Assembly (NCBI RefSeq): GCF_000384815.1
Contig: NZ_ARQF01000015.1
Span: forward strand, 61,608 to 125,607
From: Halodesulfovibrio aestuarii DSM 17919 = ATCC 29578
GTDB lineage: Bacteria; Desulfobacterota; Desulfovibrionia; Desulfovibrionales; Desulfovibrionaceae
Reading direction: 5' to 3'
Length of the DNA: 64,000 nucleotides
Below the pieces are notes generated by a model. That model did not search any database. It saw only the letters and a program-made list of their open reading frames with translations, and was not told the DNA's origin. Each line of letters begins with the position of its first letter. Positions within the stretch are counted from its first letter, which is position 1. This document shows positions 36,407 through 45,433 of this stretch, in pieces. A program made the translations under genes and the position numbers.

Positions 36407-37297
36407 ATGGATAAATATATTGGATACTTACAAATAATCGCTGCAGCAACACTGTGGGGACTGCTCGGTCCTATTTCCAAATATGGGCTACAAGAAGGAG
36501 TTACCCCGCATGAGCTTGCTTTCTGGCGAGCCTCCCTCGGTGCCCTTTTCTTTATCCTCCACTCAGCAAAGCATAAAAACCTTACGGTGCAACGTAAGGA
36601 CATTCCGGTATTTCTTATTTTCGGCGTTCTTGGTGTTTCGGTATTTTTTGGTTCATACCAGATTGCAATCAAACATGCAGGCGCAGCCGTTTCTGCAATT
36701 CTCCTCTACACTGCTCCGATATGGGTAGCTATTTTTTCACGGATCCTTTTCAAAGAAGAACTGACCCCTGTCAAACTAGCTGCCCTTGGACTAGCCCTTA
36801 CGGGTACAGTTCTTGTTTGTTTCAACGGGCAAAGCGATACTGTTTCACTCCCGCTTACCGGCATATTATTCGGACTTCTTTCCGGCTTTACGTACTCACT
36901 GCATTACATCTTCGGCAAAACATTTCTCAAAAACTATCAACCTGCAACGCTCTACGCATGGTGCCTGCCTGCCGGTGCGATTGCTTTGCTGCCATGGGTA
37001 ACCTTTACAGCCTATTCGCCTATCAAACTTGCCGTCATCATAGGCCTTGCATTCCTATGTACATATCTCGCCTACTATGCGTATTGTGCAGGGCTGCGCC
37101 GCCTTGAGGCTACTCAAGCTGCCATTATAGCGACTATCGAACCTGTAGTTGCAGCCGTCCTTGCTGTACTTTGGTGGAATGAGCAACTGACTGCCGCAGC
37201 CTATGCCGGCGGTGCTCTGGTTATTTGTGCGGTAATTGTCATCGCCCGCAGTCCCGCAAAACCAAAAAAGTCTGTCATCACCGTTATAAACAATTGA
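36407..37297 (+). CDS. EamA/DMT-family transporter
   Basis: A ten-segment drug/metabolite transporter of 296 residues, with two EamA repeats; GLLGPISKYGL, AWRASLGALFF-type helix and the second-repeat GFTYSLHYIFGK and EPVVAAVLAVLWWNEQLT blocks are visible. ATG 36407 follows CAGGAGA. EamA proteins usually export amino acids or metabolites, but the substrate cannot be assigned. It is a single gene, separate from the RarD paralogue at 31.9 kb. Confidence 0.88.
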   Translation: MDKYIGYLQIIAAATLWGLLGPISKYGLQEGVTPHELAFWRASLGALFFILHSAKHKNLTVQRKDIPVFLIFGVLGVSVFFGSYQIAIKHAGAAVSAILLYTAPIWVAIFSRILFKEELTPVKLAALGLALTGTVLVCFNGQSDTVSLPLTGILFGLLSGFTYSLHYIFGKTFLKNYQPATLYAWCLPAGAIALLPWVTFTAYSPIKLAVIIGLAFLCTYLAYYAYCAGLRRLEATQAAIIATIEPVVAAVLAVLWWNEQLTAAAYAGGALVICAVIVIARSPAKPKKSVITVINN

Positions 37298-37595
37298 TTT
37301 TTGTTTTCTGCTGAGCGGAAATTCTTGTTTTTCTTATTTCCCGCACAACAGTCTAAAAAATAAGCAAAAAATTTCTTTATCATCATTTCAGCACCTTACA
37401 GGCATTTCTTTTTTTATTTCATCACAAGAATAACACTTCACAACGCATACCCTTAATGCTACCAAGGCTTAATGCGCCATAGTAGTTATGACGTTGAAAA
37501 TCTGTCATACAAACATTGTACTCTTATAACATCGTATTAATAGGGTGAACGTTTTTTCGGGGATAACCAAGTTAATGATTCCCAAGGGGGGCATC
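37298..37595. other. Intergenic region
   Basis: About 300 AT-rich bases with no gene or strong hairpin seen, between the EamA gene and the anchored protein gene. Two in-frame upstream ATGs (37545, 37575) exist for the next gene but only the third has a strong ribosome-binding site. Confidence 0.4.
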
Positions 37596-38690
37596 ATGTC
37601 CGATAAAGAAGTGCAAAAAAAAAATACTACGAATCTCAAACGAGCACTCTGGGCCGCGCTTGTCGTACTTGCAATAGCCCTCACAAGTCTCTGGACATTT
37701 AAACCCGAAATTGTTGAGACGGAACAGTACATTGAACCTACTGGTGAAGTAACAACACAAGTGCGCATTCCACTGCGAACAAACATTGAACACCAGCCGA
37801 CTAAAACAACTTCCGAAACCACACCAACGGCAACATCTGTCGAACCTGTTGCGCCTGTTCATAAAAAAATTACCGAAGATACAGTCGTCCAACCCAGCTT
37901 TATTGCAGACTTATCACATCTGCTAGTTAATTCGTACCACCCTAAGGGAAGCCATCCGGCAGCTTCAAAAGAAGCAAAGCTTCTTCTTGATGCAAAAGTC
38001 ATTAATGTTCATTACGGCATTGAAATGACGGGGCTCTCATGGAGTGGAGATGATCTCGCCATCGGTAGACGTTCTGTCATGCGCTACGCATTGCGTCCCA
38101 GCATGATCAACGCACTCTATGCTCTCTATAAACAACGCTTTATTGATGCCATAGATACGGACCTTACCAACATAAAACGTTCTTTTGACGGAAGCGAACG
38201 CCCTTTGACGCAGGCCGAACGTAATTCATTTTACCATCTTACAGCAAAACAGTTGCGTGCGACGGCAGGTGTACTTAAAAGCTGTGCAAAAATTAATTCT
38301 GCTATGTCTGATATTTCTGCCTGGTTACAGGCTGAACGCGACGTGCTGACCGCGAACCAGAAATTCCAAACAGCACTCCATGACTATCAGGTCTCTAAAA
38401 ATATGAATGCAACACAGTCCGTAACGGACGCCGCTGAAATGAAAATGAAAGCTGAGGGCGTCGCCTACGAAAAGGCAATCCGTGATCGTGAAGCATACAA
38501 AGCGGCCCTTGCCTCCATGATCCGCAAATATAAATGGACAAAAAATCAGGATGATGAAACCAACCTGTACATTGCATCATGGGTTTTCCGCCGCAGCAAG
38601 GACTTGTCGAATCCAAAAGAAGTTATGATGACTATTCAGGACAGGCTACTTGATCTCGCGAGCACAATGGATGCTCAAGCCAGCCTTTAA
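37596..38690 (+). CDS. Uncharacterised membrane-anchored periplasmic protein
   Basis: ATG 37596 follows AAGGGGGG. The 364-residue product has one N-terminal membrane segment (about residues 16-36), a Thr/Pro/Glu-rich linker (about 45-110), and a mostly helical domain rich in Lys, Glu and Ala that may form coiled coils (about 215-320). There is no catalytic motif or recognised family. The topology (short cytoplasmic N-terminus, long periplasmic part) resembles cell-envelope anchoring proteins. It is a single gene with a terminator. Confidence 0.65.
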   Translation: MSDKEVQKKNTTNLKRALWAALVVLAIALTSLWTFKPEIVETEQYIEPTGEVTTQVRIPLRTNIEHQPTKTTSETTPTATSVEPVAPVHKKITEDTVVQPSFIADLSHLLVNSYHPKGSHPAASKEAKLLLDAKVINVHYGIEMTGLSWSGDDLAIGRRSVMRYALRPSMINALYALYKQRFIDAIDTDLTNIKRSFDGSERPLTQAERNSFYHLTAKQLRATAGVLKSCAKINSAMSDISAWLQAERDVLTANQKFQTALHDYQVSKNMNATQSVTDAAEMKMKAEGVAYEKAIRDREAYKAALASMIRKYKWTKNQDDETNLYIASWVFRRSKDLSNPKEVMMTIQDRLLDLASTMDAQASL

Positions 38691-38702
38691 GTTGCAAACA
38701 AG

Positions 38703-38728
38703 AAGCCGCACCAAGTGCGGCTTTTTTT
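38703..38728 (+). terminator. Terminator after the anchored protein gene
   Basis: AAGCCGCA and TGCGGCTT with a five-base loop, followed by a seven-base T-run. Confidence 0.88.
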
Positions 38729-38798
38729 ACGTACAAAATTTGACTCCAACGTGACTCTTCAGGCACAACATTTTTTTCATATAACAGGAAAGGGTACC

Positions 38799-39242
38799 AT
38801 GGGAAAAAACTACGTTCCTCATATGCACACGGCTGAACATGTTCTTAACGGAACAATGGTCAGCATGTTCGGCTGCGACCGCTGTTACTCCGCTCACATC
38901 AACACCAAAAAATCGAAATGCGATTATCACTTCGAACGTCCGTTTACAGAATTCGAAGCCATTGCACTACAATCCGCAGTCAACACGCAGCTCCAACGCA
39001 ATCTTGAAGTGACTGAAGAAATCATGCCTATTGAACAAGCGCAGGAACGTTACAATCTTTCACGCCTTCCTTCGGACGACATTACAACTATCCGTATAGT
39101 CCATATTGGAGACTATGACAGCTGCCCATGTATTGGTGAGCACGTGCAGAATACTTCTGAGCTCGGTGAATTCATCATCAACTCCTACAACTTTGAGGAC
39201 GGAAGGTTACGAATCCGTTTCAAATGTAAATCTGCTGACTAA
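38799..39242 (+). CDS. AlaX-type stand-alone alanyl-tRNA editing domain protein
   Basis: ATG 38799 follows GGAAAGGG and gives 147 residues. The zinc motif of AlaRS/ThrRS editing domains is present: H10-TAE-H14 near the N-terminus and C111-IGE-H115 near the C-terminus, with an extra C109. Such proteins hydrolyse mischarged tRNA-Ala (Ser or Gly) in trans. At this length it is shorter than most AlaX proteins and begins right at the zinc motif, so it lacks the upstream beta domain. It is followed 11 bases later by a lipoprotein gene, although no link is apparent. Confidence 0.78.
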   Translation: MGKNYVPHMHTAEHVLNGTMVSMFGCDRCYSAHINTKKSKCDYHFERPFTEFEAIALQSAVNTQLQRNLEVTEEIMPIEQAQERYNLSRLPSDDITTIRIVHIGDYDSCPCIGEHVQNTSELGEFIINSYNFEDGRLRIRFKCKSAD

Positions 39243-39253
39243 ACGAGGAAGTC

Positions 39254-39898
39254 ATGCTTCGACGCACACATACCTTATGCACACTTTTTTCTTTTGCCCT
39301 GTGCCTGACGATGATCACAGGCTGTTTCAGAAACTCTGCACTTTTCGGCGAACCTGCTACTATCATCACCTCTGGCTATTTTTCAGCCACAAAGAGCTTA
39401 CCGCCGCAACTGCAGAAAAAATTACCAACGGATTACGTATTCTACACCCCGCAACAAACAACAAACTGTGTTATCCCGCCACAGCAGTTCAGCAAGACAG
39501 CATTTAACAATCTCTCACTGAACTTTCTTTGGACAGGAGCACAGCATAATCTGCCAATAGACGGAACCACATACTCAGCCATGCCATCTGCAGGTCAGAC
39601 TGCCACATACAACGGCACAGAACTTCTTATTACAAGCGAGTTCTGTCAGGAAAACCTTTCACTTCTAGCAGTCCTCGACTGGGACAATAATGGTTACAAG
39701 GACTGGCTGGCCCTCTATTCTTACAAGTCCCGAGTACAGCCGGAGACGTCCACAAGACTTCTGCTTATACGTGACATTCAACCAAACAGAATTTTAACAG
39801 CAACAGTGCTTTCCGCATCAGAATGCTACGGCAAAAACTGTCAGAAATTTACCGGTCACTCGCTGTCTGAATTTCTCGAGTATCAACCTGCGTATTAA
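39254..39898 (+). CDS. Hypothetical lipoprotein
   Basis: The 214-residue product has a lipoprotein signal with lipobox MITGC (C24). The mature part contains an LDWDNNGYKDWLALYSY segment that resembles a single FG-GAP/EF-hand-like repeat of Asp/Asn spacing, and several scattered cysteines. No catalytic motif is seen. It is 11 bases after the AlaX gene and probably co-transcribed with it. Function unknown. Confidence 0.65.
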   Translation: MLRRTHTLCTLFSFALCLTMITGCFRNSALFGEPATIITSGYFSATKSLPPQLQKKLPTDYVFYTPQQTTNCVIPPQQFSKTAFNNLSLNFLWTGAQHNLPIDGTTYSAMPSAGQTATYNGTELLITSEFCQENLSLLAVLDWDNNGYKDWLALYSYKSRVQPETSTRLLLIRDIQPNRILTATVLSASECYGKNCQKFTGHSLSEFLEYQPAY

Positions 39899-39915
39899 GA
39901 TTCATTATGCATTGT

Positions 39916-39955
39916 AAAAAAAGGCTGTCCTTCATATGAAGGACAGCCTTTTTCT
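39916..39955. terminator. Bidirectional terminator between lipoprotein gene and panB
   Basis: A near-perfect palindrome (39921-39950, AAGGCTGTCCTTC and its complement) lies between an A-run and a T-run. It serves both converging genes. Confidence 0.9.
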
Positions 39956-39982
39956 CTTTAACCATTTAGAAATAATCATATA

Positions 39983-40840
39983 TTACTTTTCAAACTTTTC
40001 CTTTTCATGCTCCGGCATGGCAAAGGAATGCTCTTTTGCCGGAAAGCTGCCTTCTTCCACTTCACGCTTATAATCACTGATTGCAGAAGCTGCGGTCTCG
40101 CGCAAGTTTGCATACTGCTTCACAAATTTTGGAACAAAACGATCGAACAGACCAAGGAGATCATGAAAGACTAACACCTGTCCATCACACTCTGCACCGG
40201 CACCTATGCCGATTGTCGGTATAGAAAGTTCTTGAGTTATGCGTGCAGCTATTGGAACAGGAATCGCTTCGAGTACAATACAAAAGACACCAGCCGCTTC
40301 GAGAGCCTTTGCTTCTTCCAGCAGTGTGTTGGCGGCTTCTGCGGTTTTACCTTGCACTTTAAACCCGCCAAGACTGGCTACCCGCTGAGGAGTCAAACCG
40401 ATGTGTCCGACTACAGGGATACCTGAGCGAACGAGAGCCGTTACCTGCGGAATAACGCTATGACCGCCTTCAAGCTTTACTGCACGTGCTCCGCCTTCCT
40501 GAAACAATCGCGCGGCATTCCGTAACGCGTCCTCGACACTGATTTCGTATGACATGAAGGGCATATCAGCGATAACGAGAGACCTTTTTGTCCCACGCAC
40601 TACCGCTTTAGTATGATGGACCATTTCATCCATTGTTACGCTAATCGTATCATCACGTCCCAGCATAACCATACCAAGCGAATCGCCGACAAGAATCATA
40701 TCAATGTCACATTCATCTACAAGCGTTGCGGATGAATAGTCGTATGCGGTTAACATGGTAAGCTTGCGATCACCTTTGCTGTGACGAATATCTAAAGAGG
40801 TCAAGGGCTTAACACTTGTTACAGCCGTCTGCTTGCTCAT
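39983..40840 (-). CDS. panB: 3-Methyl-2-oxobutanoate hydroxymethyltransferase
   Basis: PanB makes ketopantoate from 2-oxoisovalerate and methylenetetrahydrofolate, the first step of pantothenate and coenzyme A synthesis. ATG 40840 follows AAAAGGAGC. The magnesium- and substrate-binding blocks LVGDSLGMVMLG, VKLEGG, GHIGLTPQ and GIGAGAECDGQVLV are intact. The 285-residue length is slightly long because of a charged C-terminal tail. panC and panD are not nearby. A hairpin in its leader lies at 40941-40959. Confidence 0.95.
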   Translation of the reverse strand: MSKQTAVTSVKPLTSLDIRHSKGDRKLTMLTAYDYSSATLVDECDIDMILVGDSLGMVMLGRDDTISVTMDEMVHHTKAVVRGTKRSLVIADMPFMSYEISVEDALRNAARLFQEGGARAVKLEGGHSVIPQVTALVRSGIPVVGHIGLTPQRVASLGGFKVQGKTAEAANTLLEEAKALEAAGVFCIVLEAIPVPIAARITQELSIPTIGIGAGAECDGQVLVFHDLLGLFDRFVPKFVKQYANLRETAASAISDYKREVEEGSFPAKEHSFAMPEHEKEKFEK

Positions 40841-41083
40841 TATCGCTCCTTTTCTATGCACGATGACAAGATGGTAGTCTGCAAGAGCCTGCTCTTACAA
40901 ACATTCTTCTTCAACCTTGTATGGTCATGATAACACAATAACCAGCCATGAAGGCTGGTGTGGCATAATTTTATACATAAACGGCCACTGTTATATATAG
41001 GAATAACGCTCTCGTCGAATCCTAATTAAATCGAAAGAAAGCCATTAACTTTTAAGACCTTCCACTGTTTTTTCTAATCAACC
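40841..41083. other. Divergent promoter region of panB and htpG
   Basis: The region contains a 7-bp inverted repeat (ACCAGCC with GGCTGGT, 40941-40959), which on the minus strand falls in the panB leader and may be regulatory. No gene was seen. Confidence 0.45.
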
Positions 41084-41111
41084 TTGACCTTGGAAATTTC
41101 CGATTTATTAT
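41084..41111 (+). promoter_or_regulatory. Sigma-70-type promoter of htpG
   Basis: TTGACC (41084-41089), a 16-base spacer and TATTAT (41106-41111), 53 bases before the htpG start. A GGAAATTTCC palindrome lies inside the spacer (41092-41101) and could be a regulator site. No clear heat-shock sigma consensus was recognised. Confidence 0.6.
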
Positions 41112-41163
41112 TGGCGTAGTATTTTTTTTAAACTTTTATGACATTTCATAGGAGCCTTTTCGT

Positions 41164-43050
41164 ATGTCACAATCATATGAATTTAAGACTGAAGTTCGAA
41201 AACTTCTTCATATTATCACTCATTCTCTTTACACCAACCGCGAAATTTTCCTTCGTGAACTCGTTTCCAACGCATCTGATGCTCTCGACAAACTTCGTTT
41301 TGCTGAAGCTAAAGGCGAAGAGATTGCGGCTGCCGAGCTTGAACCTTCTATTAATATTGCTATTGATAAAGACGCCAAGACCATTACCATTACCGACACC
41401 GGTATAGGTATGAGCAAAGAAGATCTGGTGAACCATCTCGGAACGATCGCCCATTCCGGCTCAGAGCGCTTCCTTGCCGAATTAGCAGAAAGCAAGGACT
41501 CTGCAAGTAACATTATCGGCCGCTTCGGTGTAGGTTTCTACTCTGTATTTATGATCTCTGAAGATGTCACTGTTACCACCCGCAGCTACAAACCGGGCTC
41601 CGACGGTTTCACCTGGAAATCTGACGGACTTGGCTCATTTGAAATCATCCCTGCAGAAAATGCACCGGAACGCGGTACAGTCATTACCATCAACGTAAAA
41701 GATGACGCAGCAGAGTTTCTCGAAAAATTCCGTCTTGAACGTGCTCTAAAACAGCACTCAAGTTTTATTCCATTCCCTATCTACCTCGATGGAGAACATC
41801 AGAACACTACTCCTGCATTGTGGCGTGAGCCTAAAAGCTCCATATCCAAAGAACAGTATAAAGAATTCTACAACTACCTCACCTTTGATGACAAAGATCC
41901 GATTGCAACAGTACACAGCGCAGTTGACGCGCCTGTACAGTTTACAAGCCTTGCCTTTATCCCGACCTTCGGCCGCGATTTAAGCAGCATCGGCCGCGAT
42001 GATTACGGTCTTGATCTATATGTGCGCCGCGTCCTTATCCAGCGCGAATGCAAAGACCTGCTGCCGGACTACCTTTCCTTCATTAAAGGGGTTGTAGATA
42101 CTGAAGATCTTCCGCTGAACATTTCCCGCGAAACGTTGCAGGAAAACGTTCTTATCCGCAAAATCAACCAGACCGTTACCAAACAAATCCTTTCTCACCT
42201 TGAACGCATGGCTAAAAACGATGCTGATGTGTACAAGGAATTCTGGAACGTGCACGGTAAAGTGTTCCGTCTTGGTTACAGCGACTATGCAAACCGTGAC
42301 CGCTTTGCAAAACTTCTCCGCTTCAACTCCTCTACTCATGAGACTGCCGATGAGCTTACCTCTTTTGAGGAATATGTTGAACGCGTTAAAGAAGGCCAGA
42401 AATCTGTTTACTACATTTCGGCAACCAGCCGTGAAGCAGCTAAGCTTAATCCGCATCTTGAAATCTTTACCCGTAAAGGACTTGAAGTTCTCTTCCTGTA
42501 CGAGCCTGTTGATGAATTTGTTATGGATAACCTTGGTAAGTTCGACGAGTTTGAACTCGTGGCAGCTGAGACTGTTAATCCGGACAGCTTAAAAGATTTT
42601 GAAGATGTAGTTAAAAAAGAGAAAGCAGAAGAACTGTCTGAAGAAGAAACCGCTACTTTGAGCGATCTTTTGTCACACATCAAAGAACTGCTCGGCGATA
42701 AAGTAACCGAAGTTCGCTTATCTGAACGTCTTTCCGGTTCTCCTGCTGTTTTGAGCAGCCCTGATGGCGCAACCTCTTCTATGGAAAAGATCATGCGCAT
42801 GATGAATCAGGATGAATCCATTCCGAAAAAAGTGTTCGAACTGAATGCAGATCATCCTATCATCCGCAACCTGCTGCGCATCTACAAATCCGATAAAAAT
42901 GATGGTCTGGTTAAAGAAACTGTGGAGCAGCTGTTTGAATCTTCCCTGTTGCTTGAAGGCTACTTGAAAGATCCACATGCTATGGTTTCCCGCATCAACG
43001 ATATTCTGGAAAAAGCTGGAAGCTGGTACTCTGAAATTAAAAAAATCTAG
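41164..43050 (+). CDS. htpG: Hsp90-family chaperone HtpG
   Basis: HtpG is an ATP-driven dimeric chaperone. The GHKL ATP-binding domain is complete: [29 protein letters not shown] and GRFGVGFYS. The middle domain has YVRRVLIQ and LPLNISRE, and a C-terminal dimerisation domain follows. The length of 628 residues is standard. ATAGGAG precedes ATG 41164. Confidence 0.96.
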
Positions 43051-43143
43051 CGCCCCTATCGGCGGCAGGCATTGCTTGCCGCCAGGAAATCAGCTTTTTT
43101 TGCTAAGCAAGCCTCGTGGTGAGTTAGCATTACACAAAAAAAA
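43051..43143. other. Short spacer with a hairpin after htpG
   Basis: A GGCGGCAxGC/GCTTGCCGCC hairpin lies at about 43061-43083, just before the terminator. It may protect the 3' end of the message. Confidence 0.5.
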
Positions 43144-43181
43144 CGGCGTTTCACATACCACTGTGAAACGCCGATTTTTTT
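43144..43181 (+). terminator. Terminator after htpG
   Basis: A perfect 12-bp stem (43144-43155 with 43162-43173) with a six-base loop is followed by a seven-base T-run. Confidence 0.9.
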
Positions 43182-43669
43182 AACCGATGCCATATCGGTG
43201 TGCAGAAAAAACTGCATAGACGGGAGGATCATTCGCCAGAAATCACTCCCAAGATCTGAAGCACTACCAACAGATCAAACTCTTAAAAAAAATGCCGGTC
43301 TTTTTTAAGAGTTGATGCCACTTGAGAACCCTAAGGAATCAAGGACATCAGAGACAACACAATTTCCTTCAACAAAGGAAGAGACTTGCCGTATAAGTTG
43401 CCACAACAAGTAAAGACAACCTACACAGCCTGTTTTTTTACGTCTACAAATCAGAAAAATATGTGTTATCTTTCTTTCTTTCTTGACAACACAGAAATAA
43501 CCATAAAACGAAAATATCATGTATATTCAGCTAATTAATTACAAAAGATACCTTTTCAGAAAGAAATTTCTGTTGCGACGATTCACAACCAGCAGAAGAA
43601 ATTGGTTGAACCAATACGGCCTTTTATTCAACAAATTCATGACGAAACCTGACGCAACAGCAATAAAAA
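43182..43669. other. Intergenic region
   Basis: About 490 bases. A 12-bp AT-rich inverted repeat (ACTCTTAAAAAA with TTTTTTAAGAGT) spans 43278-43311. Minus-strand and plus-strand frames here have no ribosome-binding site and read as low-complexity, so no gene is called. Confidence 0.45.
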
Positions 43670-43697
43670 GCCCGCCGCTGCGGGGGCAGCGGCGGGC
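43670..43697 (-). terminator. Terminator of the small Cys-pair gene
   Basis: GCCCGCCGCTGC pairs with GCAGCGGCGGGC (12 bp, four-base loop); on the minus strand five T residues follow. It is 41 bases past the stop of the 43739 gene. Confidence 0.88.
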
Positions 43698-43738
43698 ACC
43701 AATCATGCTACAAAATCACATAGACAACGAGAAGATTT

Positions 43739-43993
43739 CTAGCCCAAAGCCTTCTCTGCGATCATCCGGAAATGCTTAAGTCCTACAGAGTCACTCTTAA
43801 ATTCACAGCTTGGGCAAACATGACATTCATCCCCATATCGACGATAAATGGCGGCAACTTTGCCCTTGGAAATGTTCTTTCCCCCATCGGTAAAAATGTT
43901 ACCAGTCTGGGTGAATTTAACGCCTAAACTCTCGGCAGTATCGAAAAAGTGATCTGCGTACTGTTCAGGTTTTGCGAATTTCACTGGTCTCAT
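43739..43993 (-). CDS. Small uncharacterised protein with a CPSC pair (84 aa)
   Basis: ATG 43993 follows GGAGG. The 84-residue protein is basic in the centre and carries CHVCPSC (residues 57-63), a knuckle resembling half of a zinc ribbon, after a stretch that reads FTDGGKNISKGKVAAIYRRYG. No family is recognised. It has a dedicated strong terminator and is flanked by long non-coding gaps, a layout typical of an individually regulated gene. Confidence 0.65.
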   Translation of the reverse strand: MRPVKFAKPEQYADHFFDTAESLGVKFTQTGNIFTDGGKNISKGKVAAIYRRYGDECHVCPSCEFKSDSVGLKHFRMIAEKALG

Positions 43994-44657
43994 GACAACC
44001 TCCGTTTGACTCTACAGGATTCAGCAATCAGCATGATGGCCACCTCTCACGGTGGGAGCGTACTCATTGCCTCAACCTAACGATATGCTTCGACCCACAA
44101 AGCAACATCAATAGAGATAGAGGACTTCTCCAGCGACGCTATAAACACATAAAACAAATACTAGGTCAAGCAATTAAAACTGTTTGACCATTCAGTTTGT
44201 ACTGATGTGTAAATCTCCATCATGTAACCAATACCACACCAAAACCGATATTAAGGTACTGGATATCTCCATTCTATTATGGACAGTTCCAAAATAAATC
44301 TTGTTTAGGTCTATGCAGGCATTTAGAGACGAAAACGAACGGGTCAGCAAAATGAAAAAGAGAAATGCTGCATCTAGATCCGGTTGATGCATCCTTCTGC
44401 TAAAACGAAGGGTAGCACCACAGGGGTCATGGAATATTCCCCTGCTATACGGATTATACGTAGTTTCTATTTAACGTAGCAAAATCTAAAAGTGCATTAT
44501 TTTATCAGTAAGTGCGATTCGCGCATATCCCCTATATTAAAGCACTCCCAGATTGTTATCCACACCTCCCTCCCCTCTTTTTTAATCTCATTTTAAAGAA
44601 CATATCCACCTGATACAAAAGCACAGCGAATATCAAAAAAAAATCCCTTAATTATCC
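43994..44657. other. Intergenic region
   Basis: About 660 bases between two divergent small genes. The left end is the promoter region of the minus-strand gene; the middle shows short self-complementary stretches (near 44400-44450) but no definite terminator or RNA. The minus-strand frame at 44192-44392 has its AGAAGG directly touching the ATG, with no spacing, and is not called. Confidence 0.45.
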
Positions 44658-44685
44658 TTGACAGTTTATTAGTAATAGTTATTAT
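44658..44685 (+). promoter_or_regulatory. Strong sigma-70 promoter
   Basis: TTGACA (44658-44663), 16-base spacer, TATTAT (44680-44685). Near-consensus hexamers suggest strong expression of the gene at 44812, with a leader of about 120 bases. The spacer is a TTAGTAA/TTATTAG-rich imperfect repeat that could hide an operator. Confidence 0.75.
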
Positions 44686-44811
44686 TAGTTCAACACAACG
44701 AAAAAGACGTTCCTACCTTCACAGGCAACATGTGGTGGGAAGAGTGTGGCAGTTCTTCCCGCCACTTATAGAGAACTGGAAAATACAGTATTTGATTATA
44801 TTGGAGGAAAA

Positions 44812-45159
44812 ATGAGCAACCTTTCAAAATTCAGCGACTTACAGATTGACTGGAACATGAGCCCCGAACATGCAGTAACTATGTATCTGGAGTGGGGGAA
44901 CAATGACTGGCATGCTGAGTACCCTCCAGTCCGTTCCAAAGCAGATTACTCAACATATTTTGTAGTAGACACATGGGGTGAACAGCCCGTTGTTCGACTA
45001 GTCCGTCGAAACTCAGAAGAAGCAATTGATCTTATCGAAGTTCCATTACCACCACGAGTCGCGAATGCATTCCTGGCCGAATACGGTGATCTGAAAGGAC
45101 TATTTGAACCTACACCCGCAATTAAAAAATGGCTTAAAGAAGAACTTTACGAAAAATAA
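44812..45159 (+). CDS. Small conserved-type protein of unknown function (115 aa)
   Basis: ATG 44812 follows a perfect GGAGG site; a GTG frame open from 44746 has none. The soluble 115-residue protein contains MSPEHAVTMYLEWGNNDW, then a DTWGEQPVVRLVRRNSEEA core and a C-terminal helix. I recognise no domain. A near-consensus promoter and a strong terminator point to a highly expressed, individually regulated gene. From memory similar small proteins occur across Desulfovibrio, but I cannot name one. Confidence 0.7.
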   Translation: MSNLSKFSDLQIDWNMSPEHAVTMYLEWGNNDWHAEYPPVRSKADYSTYFVVDTWGEQPVVRLVRRNSEEAIDLIEVPLPPRVANAFLAEYGDLKGLFEPTPAIKKWLKEELYEK

Positions 45160-45211
45160 CTCAAACTCCTTACCACGTATTCATTACATGTGAATACTGA
45201 TGGTAATTCCT

Positions 45212-45255
45212 AGGACCGTTAGCATCATCGGGGCTGCTATCGGTCCTTTTTTTTG
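45212..45255 (+). terminator. Terminator after the 115-aa protein gene
   Basis: AGGACCG pairs with CGGTCCT, with inner TAGC/GCTA pairing (45212-45247), followed by eight T residues. Confidence 0.88.
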
Positions 45256-45433
45256 TTTTTCTCTTTTTGACAAAAAAATGTTTGATAATTTATTCATTTT
45301 CTATCCACCTTTCTGATGTAAAAATCACAAAAAAAACCAACAACAGCTAAAGACACTGCAACTACTAGCTTTACAGGCGCAGCCCCTATATGTAATCTAG
45401 AGAAAATGAAACCTTCTAGAGGAAGTATGCGCT

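Noticed and set aside
41084..41111. Heat-shock sigma-32 promoter for htpG
   Set aside because: The hexamers and spacing fit the housekeeping sigma factor better; no CTTGAA with CCCAT-type pair was found.
43305..43520. Minus-strand frame of 71 codons
   Set aside because: No ribosome-binding site and low-complexity N-terminus; region reads as spacer.
44192..44392. Minus-strand frame of 66 codons
   Set aside because: AGAAGG directly touches the start codon, leaving no spacing; no conserved character.
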